62,282 nt of DNA from Chloroflexota bacterium (GTDB taxonomy: Bacteria; Chloroflexota; Anaerolineae; Anaerolineales; Villigracilaceae): the NCBI GenBank assembly GCA_016235425.1, contig JACRLC010000038.1, forward strand, positions 1 through 62,282. Reading direction: 5' to 3'. The notes under the pieces are model-generated. The model worked only from the letters and a program-made list of their open reading frames with translations. It had not been told where the DNA came from and ran no database searches. Numbering within the stretch: position 1 is the stretch's first letter; each line of letters opens with the position of its first letter. Made by a program: the position numbers and the translations under genes. Below, piece after piece: positions 8,890 through 17,019 of this stretch.

Positions 8890-9249
8890 ATGAAACTCGC
8901 AAAAGGGCTGAAAATCACAGCATTGGTTCTAATGGGCGTAGCCGCCGCCTTCTTCACGTTCATGGGAATCGGCGAAATGTTTGGCGGTGACTGGAGCGGA
9001 GTTGGACATCTGCCGCCAGTCATCATCATCGTATTCCTGATGTGGCTGGGCTGGAAAAGACCCCTGGCAGGCGGCATAACAATGATTCTTTTGGGTGTCA
9101 CCTCAGGAACCTATTTCTACAGCATCATGATTCGTTCTGAAGACAGGTCAACCGGCGCGTTGACAATGGGCGGGCCATTCCTGTTGTTCGGTCTGATTTT
9201 TCTCATCGCGGCGTTTCTGGAACGCTCCAGAGAATCGAAGAAAATTTGA
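8890..9249 (+). CDS. Small four-helix membrane protein
   Basis: Function unknown. It has about four hydrophobic segments (residues about 8-28, 42-56, 60-80 and 95-113) and a short charged tail ERSRESKKI. There is no signal-peptidase or lipobox motif. The most conserved-looking part is MFGGDWSGVGHLPPV between helices 1 and 2. It is monocistronic: 164 bp and a repeat separate it from the rhodanese gene. Membrane location is clear from hydropathy; a role is not. Confidence 0.75.
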   Translation: MKLAKGLKITALVLMGVAAAFFTFMGIGEMFGGDWSGVGHLPPVIIIVFLMWLGWKRPLAGGITMILLGVTSGTYFYSIMIRSEDRSTGALTMGGPFLLFGLIFLIAAFLERSRESKKI

Positions 9250-9252
9250 TTT

Positions 9253-9316
9253 CGCGCTGAGCGTGGTCGAAGCGCGGCTGTAATATGGCCCTTCGACTGC
9301 GCTCAGGACGAGGTAA
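9253..9316. repeat. TCGACTGCGCTC-type intergenic repeat, copy 2
   Basis: Contains CGCTGAGCGTGGTCGAAGCG and the inverted CTTCGACTGCGCTCAGGACG, immediately after the stop codon of the small membrane protein gene. Confidence 0.65.
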
Positions 9317-9321
9317 CTAAG

Positions 9322-9378
9322 CCTCCACAATCTCTGACCCGCGCATCCACATTTCCTCCACAAAGGATTGATACATTA
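9322..9378 (+). promoter_or_regulatory. 57-bp conserved regulatory block, copy A
   Basis: Two direct CCTCCACAA sites (9322-9330, 9355-9363) are exactly 33 bp apart (about three helical turns) and are followed by GGATTGATACATTA. TGATACATT resembles an extended -10 box. The same 57-bp block, at roughly 80 % identity and the same length, lies upstream of the 10363 gene. It is a candidate operator-promoter unit. Confidence 0.55.
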
Positions 9379-9413
9379 TCAAATAAAACTATCCATAACG
9401 AGGAGATGAAGAG

Positions 9414-10220
9414 ATGAATCGCGAGAGCATATTGATCGAAGCCGATGAATTGCTGAAGAAACTGGACAATGAAAACGTCCGCATCTACGACGCCACCATC
9501 GTTGATGATATGTATCTGCAAGGGCATATCCCCGGGGCGGCTTTTTTCGATCATGAGGGATTTTCAGACCCAAAAAGCTCTTACGAGTACACGATATTGC
9601 CCGAGACGGAACTTGCTACACAGATCGGCAGGGCTGGCATATCCAACGATTCGGAAGTAATCGTTTATGCAAGTGGAATGCTTCCTTACGCCGTCCGCGC
9701 CTGGTGGGTCCTCCGTTACGCAGGTCACAACAATGTCCGCATCCTCAACGGCGGACTGACCGCCTGGAAACAGGCGGGTGGACCCATCGAACAGCAAACG
9801 CGGCAGTATCAGCCTGCGAGTTTCAAGGCTCACTTCAACCCGAACATGTTCGCCAGCAAGGAAGAGGTTCTGACGTCCATGGAAGATGGGGATGTAGCCA
9901 CGGTCAATGTATTGCCTCTCGTCAGTTATGAAGCCTCACACATCGTGGGATCAACCTGTCTCCCCTGCATGGACCTGATGCAGGAAATGGATTATTTCCT
10001 GCCCAATGATATACTCGCGCTTCGCCTGAAAGAAGTATCACAACACAAACGCATCATCACCTATTGCGGCGGCGGGATCGCAGCGGCAGTCAACGCGGCA
10101 GCCCACTTAATGACGGGACACGAAAACGTCGCAGTCTACGATGGTTCGATGTATGAATGGCTGGGAGAAGGTCTGCCCACCCAGGGGGCTGGAAAATGGG
10201 AAGTTTGGAAGGGACAATAG
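9414..10220 (+). CDS. Rhodanese-family sulfurtransferase, two domains
   Basis: Transfers a sulfane sulfur from thiosulfate or 3-mercaptopyruvate to a thiol or cyanide acceptor. The N-terminal domain (about 1-130) has the inactive-domain pattern with GHIPGA and LNGGLTAWKQAGG. The C-terminal domain (about 140-268) carries the persulfide cysteine C218 in the loop YCGGGIAAA. That loop differs from both the classical CRKGVT and CGSGVT loops, so the donor cannot be assigned. No signal peptide, so cytoplasmic. GAGGAGATGAAGAG precedes the ATG. It shares a regulatory block with the next gene. Confidence 0.85.
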   Translation: MNRESILIEADELLKKLDNENVRIYDATIVDDMYLQGHIPGAAFFDHEGFSDPKSSYEYTILPETELATQIGRAGISNDSEVIVYASGMLPYAVRAWWVLRYAGHNNVRILNGGLTAWKQAGGPIEQQTRQYQPASFKAHFNPNMFASKEEVLTSMEDGDVATVNVLPLVSYEASHIVGSTCLPCMDLMQEMDYFLPNDILALRLKEVSQHKRIITYCGGGIAAAVNAAAHLMTGHENVAVYDGSMYEWLGEGLPTQGAGKWEVWKGQ

Positions 10221-10261
10221 TCAAAGTAACCTTTCCCATCTCTAACACTCCACATACACAA

Positions 10262-10318
10262 CCTCCACAATCCCTCGCCCCGCACTCCGCAATTCCTCCA
10301 CAATGGATTGATACATTA
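10262..10318 (+). promoter_or_regulatory. 57-bp conserved regulatory block, copy B
   Basis: CCTCCACAA at 10262-10270 and again at 10295-10303 (33 bp apart), then GGATTGATACATTA with a possible extended -10 at 10312-10317. It is colinear and gap-free with copy A at 9322-9378 and sits 44 nt before the start codon of the His-rich membrane protein. Confidence 0.55.
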
Positions 10319-10362
10319 GAGACGAAAGAACAAGCCCAATCAATCACCTAATGGAGGTAGAA

Positions 10363-10821
10363 ATGTTTCGGAACGGTTTCGTTTTTCGGCTGATTGGAGT
10401 TTTGATACTCATCGGCCTCATGGTTGCAGGCGGCTACATGGCCTACCGCGCTGGACAAGTCCAGGGCACCTCACAGGCTCCCGCGGTCGCGACGGCTATC
10501 GCCCAGGCCGCCGAAAATGGACAGGCCGCACCCGTCCCGCCGATGTATGGCTACGGATACGGCTACGTGCATGGCTATCCCTATGCGTTCGGATACCCAC
10601 ATCACTTCGGGTTCTTCCCGTTCGGCATCTGCGGCTCAATCCTGTTCGTGTTCTTCTTCTTTGCCCTGCTCAGGATGATCTTCCGCCCGTGGGGCTGGGG
10701 ACATCATGGTCATCGCGGTCCTTGGGGCAAGTGGGAAGGTGACGTCCCACCGATGTTCAGTGAATGGCACAAGCGTGCTCACGGTGAGACGCCCACCGAA
10801 GAATCAGGCAAAAAGGAATAA
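10363..10821 (+). CDS. His/Gly/Tyr-rich membrane protein next to a two-component system
   Basis: Function unknown. I chose the ATG at 10363 because GGAGG lies 6 nt upstream of it, inside the longer reading frame. One N-terminal transmembrane helix (about residues 5-25) is followed by an Ala/Gln-rich linker, a MYGYGYGYVHGYPYAFGYPH segment, a second very hydrophobic helix (FGICGSILFVFFFFALLRM), and a Trp/His/Gly-rich tail. The His-rich parts suggest metal or envelope-stress sensing, but this is inference. A terminator separates it from the response regulator gene 113 bp downstream. Confidence 0.7.
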   Translation: MFRNGFVFRLIGVLILIGLMVAGGYMAYRAGQVQGTSQAPAVATAIAQAAENGQAAPVPPMYGYGYGYVHGYPYAFGYPHHFGFFPFGICGSILFVFFFFALLRMIFRPWGWGHHGHRGPWGKWEGDVPPMFSEWHKRAHGETPTEESGKKE

Positions 10822-10835
10822 GCCAAATCCAAACG

Positions 10836-10884
10836 AAAGAAGAAAGAGGAAAGAATCTTTGCATCACCTCTTTCTTCTTTCATC
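10836..10884 (+). terminator. Intrinsic terminator
   Basis: A 14-bp perfect stem (10836-10849 with 10867-10880), ending in a pyrimidine-rich run, 14 nt after the stop codon of the His-rich protein gene. Confidence 0.7.
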
Positions 10885-10919
10885 TTTCCACTTTCATCCT
10901 TCATCTTTTATCCCTCCTC
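10878..10919. repeat. Heptanucleotide array, six units
   Basis: Six consecutive 7-mers of the pattern (T/C)TT(C/T)(A/C)(T/A)C: TTTCATC, TTTCCAC, TTTCATC, CTTCATC, TTTTATC, CCTCCTC. They overlap the end of the terminator and stop 4 bp before the -10 box of the response regulator gene. Confidence 0.7.
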
Positions 10920-10934
10920 CCTTATACTTTCCCC

Positions 10935-11612
10935 ATGCAAGAACTCATCCTCGTCGTAGATGACGAACCCAAAATCGTCCGTCTCGCGCGCGACTACCTG
11001 GAGAAAAACGGCTTCCGCGTCGTCAGCGCGGGTGACGGTCAATCCGCCCTGACGATTGCCCGGCGCGAAAAACCCGACCTCGTCATCCTCGACCTCATGC
11101 TCCCCAACATTGACGGCCGCGAGGTTTGCCGCATCCTCCGCCGTGAAAGCGACGTGCCCATCATCATGCTCACCGCCCTGGCAGAAGAAGTGGACCAGGT
11201 CACCGGGCTTGAGATCGGCGCGGACGATTACATTACCAAACCCTTCTCGCCGCGTGCACTGGTTGCGAGAGTACGCGCATTGCTTCGCAGGTCAAAAGGC
11301 GAGATAAAAGCGCCGAGCATCATCCGCGCGGGTGGGTTGGAAATTGACTCGGAAAAATACAGCGTGGCATTCAACAGCAGTCCCATCAGGCTCACCCCCA
11401 ACGAATTCAAACTGCTGCAATTGCTCGCCAGCCGGCCCGGTCAAACCCTTACTCGCGAGCAATTGCTCGACGATCTGCACGGTACTGCCTCAAGCGTAGA
11501 CCGCAGCGTGGACTCGCACATCAAGAACCTGCGTAAAAAACTCGAAGCCGCCTCCCAACAAAATATGATCGAAACCGTCTATGGCATTGGCTATCGCTTC
11601 ATTGAAAAATAA
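10935..11612 (+). CDS. OmpR/PhoB-family response regulator
   Basis: DNA-binding partner of the histidine kinase encoded next. The receiver domain (1-115) has acidic pair DD at 9-10, phosphoacceptor D53 in VILDLMLP, and the conserved Thr and Lys (MLTAL, YITKPF). The C-terminal winged helix (about 128-225) has the LTPNEFKLLQLLA and DSHIKNLRKKLE patterns. There is no Shine-Dalgarno; a TATACT box ends 6 nt before the ATG, so the mRNA may be leaderless. The 57-bp blocks upstream of two nearby genes are candidate targets. Confidence 0.92.
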   Translation: MQELILVVDDEPKIVRLARDYLEKNGFRVVSAGDGQSALTIARREKPDLVILDLMLPNIDGREVCRILRRESDVPIIMLTALAEEVDQVTGLEIGADDYITKPFSPRALVARVRALLRRSKGEIKAPSIIRAGGLEIDSEKYSVAFNSSPIRLTPNEFKLLQLLASRPGQTLTREQLLDDLHGTASSVDRSVDSHIKNLRKKLEAASQQNMIETVYGIGYRFIEK

Positions 11613-11618
11613 TCCAAC

Positions 11619-11646
11619 TTTCGACATTTGACCTTCGACTGACATG
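11619..11646. repeat. Short heptanucleotide array
   Basis: TTTCGAC, ATTTGAC, CTTCGAC, TGACATG in the gap between the response regulator and kinase genes; the last unit includes the kinase start codon. Confidence 0.5.
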
Positions 11647-12714
11647 CATCACGATCACCCCCCGTTTGACTCCTCACATGCCCGGCAATGGCGCGGCAGC
11701 CGCCGCTTCTTTTTGCCCTTTGCGATTTTCTTTTTCATCAGTATGCTGCTTTTTATTGGAGGTACTGCTGCCATTCTTTATCTGATCTTTTCGGAATATC
11801 CCGGAGTGAGGAATTGGTGGCTTCTCCTGTGCGGTGTTCCGTTCGCCCTCCTTTTCATCATATTCAACATCATCAATACAATATTCCGACGCTTCGCCAG
11901 GCCCATGGGGCAGATCTTCAACGCCATCGACTCTGTTGCCGAAGGTGATCTCAGTGTGCGTGTGCAGGAAAGCAATTCGCCTCAGATTAGGCAGTTGACC
12001 AAGCGCTTCAACCACATGGTCAGCGAACTCGAACGCGCCGAAACGCAGCGCCGCAACCTCACCGCCGACGTTGCTCACGAACTCCGCACCCCGCTCCACA
12101 TCATTCAGGGCAATCTCGAAGGTCTTATTGACGGCGTCTACCAGCCGACTCCCGAGCACATCAACAACACGCTCGACGAAACCAAACTGCTCGCCCGTCT
12201 TGTGGATGACTTGCAGACGCTGTCGCTTGCCGAAGCAGGACAACTTCCGCTTCACCCCACCCGTTTCCTGCTTGCCGATCTGATAAATGACCTCACTTCG
12301 AGTTTTTCATCCTCAACCTCCGCCCACGGCATTGACCTGAAAACGAACATCTCCGACCCATCCAAAGAAATCAGCGCAGATTATGACAGGCTCAACCAGG
12401 TGTTATCCAATCTAATTTCCAACGCCATCCGCCACACTCCCAAGGGGGGGATAATTTCACTCGAAATAGAATCAACTTCGGGCGGAGTACGAATCGTTGT
12501 TCGGGATACAGGCCAGGGCATTCCCGCGGAGGATGTCCCGTTTATCTTCGACAGATTCTGGCGCGGAGATAAATCCCGCACCGAACGCACCCACAGCGGC
12601 CTCGGACTCGCAATTGCCAGGCAGCTCGTCCGCGCGCACGGCGGGACAATTACAGCCGAAAGCGAAGTTGGCAAAGGGACGACATTTGTGATTGAGTTGT
12701 CCAATTCGTCCTGA
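11644..12714 (+). CDS. Sensor histidine kinase (HAMP-HisKA-HATPase)
   Basis: Membrane sensor of the two-component pair. Two transmembrane helices (about 22-48 and 58-80) are separated by only about ten residues, so there is almost no periplasmic sensor domain; the signal is probably read within the membrane or through a partner such as the His-rich membrane protein upstream (inference). A HAMP segment (about 82-135) precedes the HisKA helix with phosphoacceptor H145 in DVAHELRTPL. The ATPase domain has the N-box NLISNAIRHTP, DTGQGIP and GLGLAIARQLV. The 356-residue length is normal for this class. Confidence 0.93.
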   Translation: MHHDHPPFDSSHARQWRGSRRFFLPFAIFFFISMLLFIGGTAAILYLIFSEYPGVRNWWLLLCGVPFALLFIIFNIINTIFRRFARPMGQIFNAIDSVAEGDLSVRVQESNSPQIRQLTKRFNHMVSELERAETQRRNLTADVAHELRTPLHIIQGNLEGLIDGVYQPTPEHINNTLDETKLLARLVDDLQTLSLAEAGQLPLHPTRFLLADLINDLTSSFSSSTSAHGIDLKTNISDPSKEISADYDRLNQVLSNLISNAIRHTPKGGIISLEIESTSGGVRIVVRDTGQGIPAEDVPFIFDRFWRGDKSRTERTHSGLGLAIARQLVRAHGGTITAESEVGKGTTFVIELSNSS

Positions 12715-12818
12715 GCGGAGGCTCGAGCGTTCGTTGCGAGAGCCGAAGTCGAAGGACAGGTGGAGATCCTCTGCAATTGCGCTTCGACTTCGTTCCACTC
12801 CGCTCAGCGCGAAGCAAC
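12706..12818. repeat. TCGACTGCGCTC-type repeat, copy 3
   Basis: GTCCTGAGCGGAGGCTCGAG and the inverted CTTCGACTTCGTTCCACTCC lie between the convergent kinase and aminotransferase genes. It overlaps the last codons of both. Confidence 0.6.
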
Positions 12819-14156
12819 TTTATCCGTTATCTCCAAAGCCTTATCCAGCACATCCATTCCCTCTTTCAATTGCGCTTCCGTAATAATCAACGGCGGGATA
12901 ATCAAGACCGTATGCCAATGCGTGTACAGGAACAAGCCATTGTCCACGCAGTATTTTCGCAAAGCCGTCATCTCAGGCGATGATGAGTTCCACGGCGCCA
13001 TCGGCTCTTTCGTCTTTCGGTCTTTGACCAATTCCAAAATCCCAAACAAACCGATATTGCGGACTTCGCCGACAGAGGGATGAGCTTCCCCCAAATCAGA
13101 CAACATCCGCCTCAACGCGGACCCCATGCCTGCCGCGTGCTCGACGATTTTATCTTCCTTCATCACATTGATATTCGCCGCCGCCGCCGCCAACGAAATG
13201 GGGTGTGACGTGTAAGTCAATCCGCTCTCGAAGGCATGCTCATCAAATGCCGCCGCGATCTCCGGCTTCATCGCCGCCGCGCCCAGCGGCGCATACGCGG
13301 ACGTGAGGCCTTTTGCCATCGTCATAATATCGGGGACGACGTTCCAATGTTCAATTGCGAACCACTTCCCCGTTCGGCCAAACCCACTCATCACTTCATC
13401 GGCGATCATCACGATGCCATACTTATCGCACAAGGCGCGCACGCCCTGCATGTATCCATCGGGCGGGATGATGATGCCATTTGTGCCCGTCACCGACTCC
13501 ATCAGAATCGCCGCAATGGACTCCGGCCCCTCGTATAAAATAATCTCTTCCAAATGATTGAGATAATCGCGCGTGAATTCCTCTTCGGAAACATCAGGAT
13601 TCGAGCGATGGAAGGTGGAACGATAACGATACGGGTCGAGGAAATGGACGACGCCCGTCATCAAATTCGGTTCCCAAGCCACGCGGCGCGGATCACCTGT
13701 TGCGGCCATCGCGCCCGCGGACGCGCCGTGATAGGAGCGATAGCGCGTGAGAATTTTGTGCCGCTTTGTATAGCCGCGCGCCAGTTTGATGGCGTTCTCG
13801 TTCGCGTCTGCTCCTCCCAACGTGAACAGCACTTTCGTCAAGGCTTTCTGCGGGGTTACATCCGCAACCGCCTTGCTCGCAATCGCGCGGATTTTGGTCG
13901 TCATGCCCGGCGCGGCGTAGGGCAATTCTGCCGCCTGCTCCTGCATGGCCTTGATCACGCGTTCGTCCCCATGACCGATGTTCACGCACATCGTCATCGA
14001 ATTGAAATCGAGATAGCGCTTGTCATTCACATCCCAGAAATACACGCCCTTGGCGCGCTTGACCGGGATCGGGTTTACTTTGGCCTGGGCAGACCAAGTC
14101 CAGAAGACGTGTTCTTTGGAAAGAGGGAGAATTTCATTATCGGGGAGATCAAACAT
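12804..14156 (-). CDS. Class III (omega) aminotransferase
   Basis: PLP enzyme moving an amino group from an amine or omega-amino acid to a keto acid. Fold-type I class III signature: SYHGASAG, the cofactor aspartate in MIADEVMSGFGRTG, and the Schiff-base lysine in MAKGLTSAYAPLG. The C-terminal LILV-type end (TVLIIPPLIIT) is also typical. The 450-residue length fits. The overall look is of the taurine/beta-alanine:pyruvate transaminase group, but substrate cannot be read from sequence. GAGG lies 6 nt before the ATG. It is monocistronic, between convergent and divergent neighbours. Confidence 0.88.
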   Translation of the reverse strand: MFDLPDNEILPLSKEHVFWTWSAQAKVNPIPVKRAKGVYFWDVNDKRYLDFNSMTMCVNIGHGDERVIKAMQEQAAELPYAAPGMTTKIRAIASKAVADVTPQKALTKVLFTLGGADANENAIKLARGYTKRHKILTRYRSYHGASAGAMAATGDPRRVAWEPNLMTGVVHFLDPYRYRSTFHRSNPDVSEEEFTRDYLNHLEEIILYEGPESIAAILMESVTGTNGIIIPPDGYMQGVRALCDKYGIVMIADEVMSGFGRTGKWFAIEHWNVVPDIMTMAKGLTSAYAPLGAAAMKPEIAAAFDEHAFESGLTYTSHPISLAAAAANINVMKEDKIVEHAAGMGSALRRMLSDLGEAHPSVGEVRNIGLFGILELVKDRKTKEPMAPWNSSSPEMTALRKYCVDNGLFLYTHWHTVLIIPPLIITEAQLKEGMDVLDKALEITDKVASR

Positions 14157-14227
14157 TTACGCCTCAAAAATTGATTTTTCAACCGGGGAAAATTATAACT
14201 CTCCTCGCCAGTAAAAGACACAACTGC

Positions 14228-14256
14228 TTGAATCGCGCTGGCATTTGGAGTATTCT
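14228..14256 (+). promoter_or_regulatory. Candidate promoter of the CO dehydrogenase operon
   Basis: TTGAAT (14228-14233), 17-nt spacer, TATTCT (14251-14256), about 130 nt before the cooF start. I see no clear CooA/CRP palindrome next to it. Confidence 0.45.
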
Positions 14257-14386
14257 GATTATTGAGGGCACATGGGTAGGGACAGGCGTTTGTCTTTGCT
14301 TTACCTGATGAGAGGAGGTGGATTTCTGATAGCTATTCCCCGACAACCATCATTTAATAACCCGCTTGGAGAAAGGAGCAGGCAAC

Positions 14387-15022
14387 ATGAAAACGGTCTT
14401 TGTGCACCCGGAGCGTTGCATTGGTTGCAAGCAGTGTGAAACAGCCTGCGCCGTCGCTCACTCACAGACCAAAAACCTATTTCTGTCCGTCTTTGAAACC
14501 CCCAAACCCAAACCCCGCATTCACGCCGAACCCGGCCTTGTTATGAATACCGCATTCCCAAACAAATGCCGGCATTGTAGTCCTGCGCCCTGCATGGGAG
14601 TCTGCCCAACGGCGGCCATTCATCGCGCCACTGATTTCCCGGAGATTGTCCTGATGGAGGCGCGCAAGTGTATCGCCTGCGGCATGTGTGCCATGGTCTG
14701 CCCATTCGACGCGATCACGTACCATCCGGTTGCCGCCGCCCCTGAAAAAACGATCGCGGCAATCAAGTGCGATCACTGCATCGAACGCCAGCGCCAGGAA
14801 ATGATCCCGGCCTGCGTGGAGTCGTGCAAGGTGGAAGCGCTTCAATTTGGCGAGATCAACGAACTGGTCAAGGCGGCTCGAACGCGTTATTCAGAAGCAG
14901 TGTCGGTGGCGATGGTGCAGGTCAGCAGTGAATTCACTCCCCTGCCCGCCAACGTGGATGCCTGGCGGCACCTGGGTGCGGAAGTCACCCATTTGAATAC
15001 CAATGGTAAGAAAGGAGCGTGA
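14387..15022 (+). CDS. cooF: CooF-like 4Fe-4S electron carrier
   Basis: Iron-sulfur protein that takes electrons from CO dehydrogenase. I set the start at the ATG at 14387 (AAAGGAGC upstream) although a TTG lies 21 nt earlier. Four cysteine sets are visible: CIGCKQCETAC (residues 11-21), CRHCSPAPCMGVCP, CIACGMCAMVCP and CDHC...CVESC, arranged like other four-cluster CooF/HycB/DmsB-type ferredoxins. No signal peptide, so cytoplasmic. It is separated from cooS by only 3 nt, which indicates co-translation. Confidence 0.9.
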   Translation: MKTVFVHPERCIGCKQCETACAVAHSQTKNLFLSVFETPKPKPRIHAEPGLVMNTAFPNKCRHCSPAPCMGVCPTAAIHRATDFPEIVLMEARKCIACGMCAMVCPFDAITYHPVAAAPEKTIAAIKCDHCIERQRQEMIPACVESCKVEALQFGEINELVKAARTRYSEAVSVAMVQVSSEFTPLPANVDAWRHLGAEVTHLNTNGKKGA

Positions 15023-15025
15023 GCC

Positions 15026-16963
15026 ATGACGGTTTTCAGTGGCAATGGATTTAAGAAAAATAGCATCCATGCCGACACCTGGGCAATGCTGGAGAAGGCC
15101 CGCCAGGATGGAGTGGAGACAGTCTGGGATCGTCTCGAGCAACAGCAACCCCAATGCGGCTATTGCAGCCTGGGAACCTCCTGCCGCATTTGCACGATGG
15201 GCCCCTGCCGCGTAGATCCATTTGGAGACGGCCCACAGAAGGGCGTCTGCGGAGCGGACGCGGACATCATCGTGGCTCGCAACCTGGCGCGTATGATCGC
15301 CGCCGGAGCCTCGGCCCATTCCGATCACGGCCGTGACATTCTCGAGGCCCTGTACCTGGTCGGCGAGGGAAAAACAGATACCTACAAGATCAACGATCCC
15401 GCCAAACTCAAAAAACTGGCCGCTGAATATGGCATCGAAACCAAAGGCAAGAAAGATCTGAAAATTGCATCCGAACTGGCGTGGGAGATCATGGAAGATT
15501 ACGGGATGCGCCGCGAAAAACTGCCTCTGGCCGCGCGCGCCCCGAAAGCGCGCCAGGAAATCTGGGAAAAGACCAGCACCTATCCACGCGGCATTGACCG
15601 GGAAAACGTCGAGATGCTGCACCGCACCACCATGGGCGTGGACAACGATTGGGTCAACATCCTCCTGCACGGCGTACGAACAAGTTTGAGTGATGGCTGG
15701 GGCGGCTCGATGATCGCGACCGAACTTTCAGACGCGCTATTTGGCCTGCCTACACCAAAAATGTCCAGCATGAACCTCGGCGTGCTCAAGGCGGATCACG
15801 TCAATATCATTCTGCATGGTCACAACCCGATGCTCTCGGAAGTGATCGCTGCCGCATCACAGGATCAGGAGTTGCTCGATCTGGCGAAGGAGAATGGCGC
15901 CACCGGGATCAACCTGGCCGGCGTTTGCTGCACAGGCAATGAAGTGTTGATGCGTAGAGGCATCCCGATGGCAGGCAATCACCTGATGCAGGAGCTCGCC
16001 ATTGTCACCGGCGCGGTCGAATTGATGGTCGTGGATTACCAGTGCATCATGCCTTCCGTGGTCGAGACGGCCAAGTGCTATCACACCAAGGTAGTCAGCA
16101 CATTCGACAAGGCCAAATTCCCCGGCGCGGAACACGTCTCCTTTGACCCGCAACACGGCATGGACATTGGCAAGAAGATCGTCCGCATGGCGGTGGAGAA
16201 CTTCCCAAAGCGAGTGGGGGCCAAGGTCAACATACCAGTTGAATCGGTCCAGATGATGACCGGCTTTTCCATCGAGGCCATTCTGCAGGCTTTGGGCGGC
16301 ACACCTCAACCGCTGATTGATGCCATTGTCAAAGGCCAGATCCGCGGCGCGGTGGGAATCGTGGGATGTAACAATCCAAAGATCAAGCAGGACCTCGGTC
16401 ACACCGAACTGACCAAGCGCCTGATCGAAAACGACATTCTCGTCGTGGTCACCGGTTGCGCCACCGTCGCAGATGGCAAGGCCGGTTTGATGGTTCCCGA
16501 AGCGGCGGACAAAGCTGGCCCCGGACTCAGCGCGGTGTGCAAGGCGCTGGGTATTCCTCCGGTTCTGCATCTGGGCTCGTGCGTGGACAACACCCGCATC
16601 CTTGTCCTTGCCGCGGCCCTCGCCAACACATTGGGCGTTGACATCAGCGCGCTTCCGCTGGCCGGAGCCGCGCCCGAATGGTATTCAGAGAAGGCCGTTG
16701 CGATTGGCGCGTACGTGGTGGCATCCGGCATTTACACGGTACTCGGCACGACACCGCCCGTCTTCGGAAGCCCGAACGTCGTCAAGCTGCTGACCGAGGG
16801 ATTGGACGGCGTCTTCGGTGCGACATTTGCGGTCGAACCGGACCCGAATCGGGCCGCCGTTTTGATACGACGTCACATCGAGAAGAAGCGCGCGGGACTC
16901 AATCTCCCAGCGATTGACCCCGACAGCATCGGTTTGCCTGAAGCCGAACTGGCGCTGGTGTAA
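15026..16963 (+). CDS. cooS: Anaerobic Ni-Fe-S carbon monoxide dehydrogenase, catalytic subunit
   Basis: Interconverts CO and CO2 at a Ni-Fe-S C-cluster. B-cluster cysteines are C53, C56, C61 and C75. C-cluster ligands are all recognisable: His in ILHGHNP, then Cys in AGVCCTG, VDYQCIMP, GIVGCNNPK, VVTGCATV and HLGSCVDN; SEKAVAIG carries the acid-base Lys. The intersubunit D-cluster motif here is C44-x2-C47, with Ser52 where the common C-x7-C form has its second Cys; the C-x2-C form is known to bind a [2Fe-2S] cluster. No acetyl-CoA synthase genes or cooC lie nearby, so this is a monofunctional CODH. Confidence 0.95.
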   Translation: MTVFSGNGFKKNSIHADTWAMLEKARQDGVETVWDRLEQQQPQCGYCSLGTSCRICTMGPCRVDPFGDGPQKGVCGADADIIVARNLARMIAAGASAHSDHGRDILEALYLVGEGKTDTYKINDPAKLKKLAAEYGIETKGKKDLKIASELAWEIMEDYGMRREKLPLAARAPKARQEIWEKTSTYPRGIDRENVEMLHRTTMGVDNDWVNILLHGVRTSLSDGWGGSMIATELSDALFGLPTPKMSSMNLGVLKADHVNIILHGHNPMLSEVIAAASQDQELLDLAKENGATGINLAGVCCTGNEVLMRRGIPMAGNHLMQELAIVTGAVELMVVDYQCIMPSVVETAKCYHTKVVSTFDKAKFPGAEHVSFDPQHGMDIGKKIVRMAVENFPKRVGAKVNIPVESVQMMTGFSIEAILQALGGTPQPLIDAIVKGQIRGAVGIVGCNNPKIKQDLGHTELTKRLIENDILVVVTGCATVADGKAGLMVPEAADKAGPGLSAVCKALGIPPVLHLGSCVDNTRILVLAAALANTLGVDISALPLAGAAPEWYSEKAVAIGAYVVASGIYTVLGTTPPVFGSPNVVKLLTEGLDGVFGATFAVEPDPNRAAVLIRRHIEKKRAGLNLPAIDPDSIGLPEAELALV

Positions 16964-16965
16964 AC

Positions 16966-17012
16966 CCTCACCCCTTCCCCTCTCCCGCTGGGAGAGGGGA
17001 GAAAGGAAGGAG
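16966..17012. repeat. Partial CCCTCACCC/GGGAGAGGG repeat
   Basis: CCCTCACCCCTTCCCCTCTC followed by a hairpin CTCTCCC/GGGAGAG fills the cooS-oxidoreductase gap and supplies purine-rich sequence just before the next start codon. Confidence 0.65.
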
Positions 17013-17019
17013 GCGCAAT

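Noticed and set aside
8757-12818. TCGACTGCGCTC-type repeats as regulatory sites of the two-component system
   Set aside because: They are common in intergenic DNA of many environmental genomes, vary in position relative to starts, and overlap gene ends; the 57-bp blocks are the better candidates.
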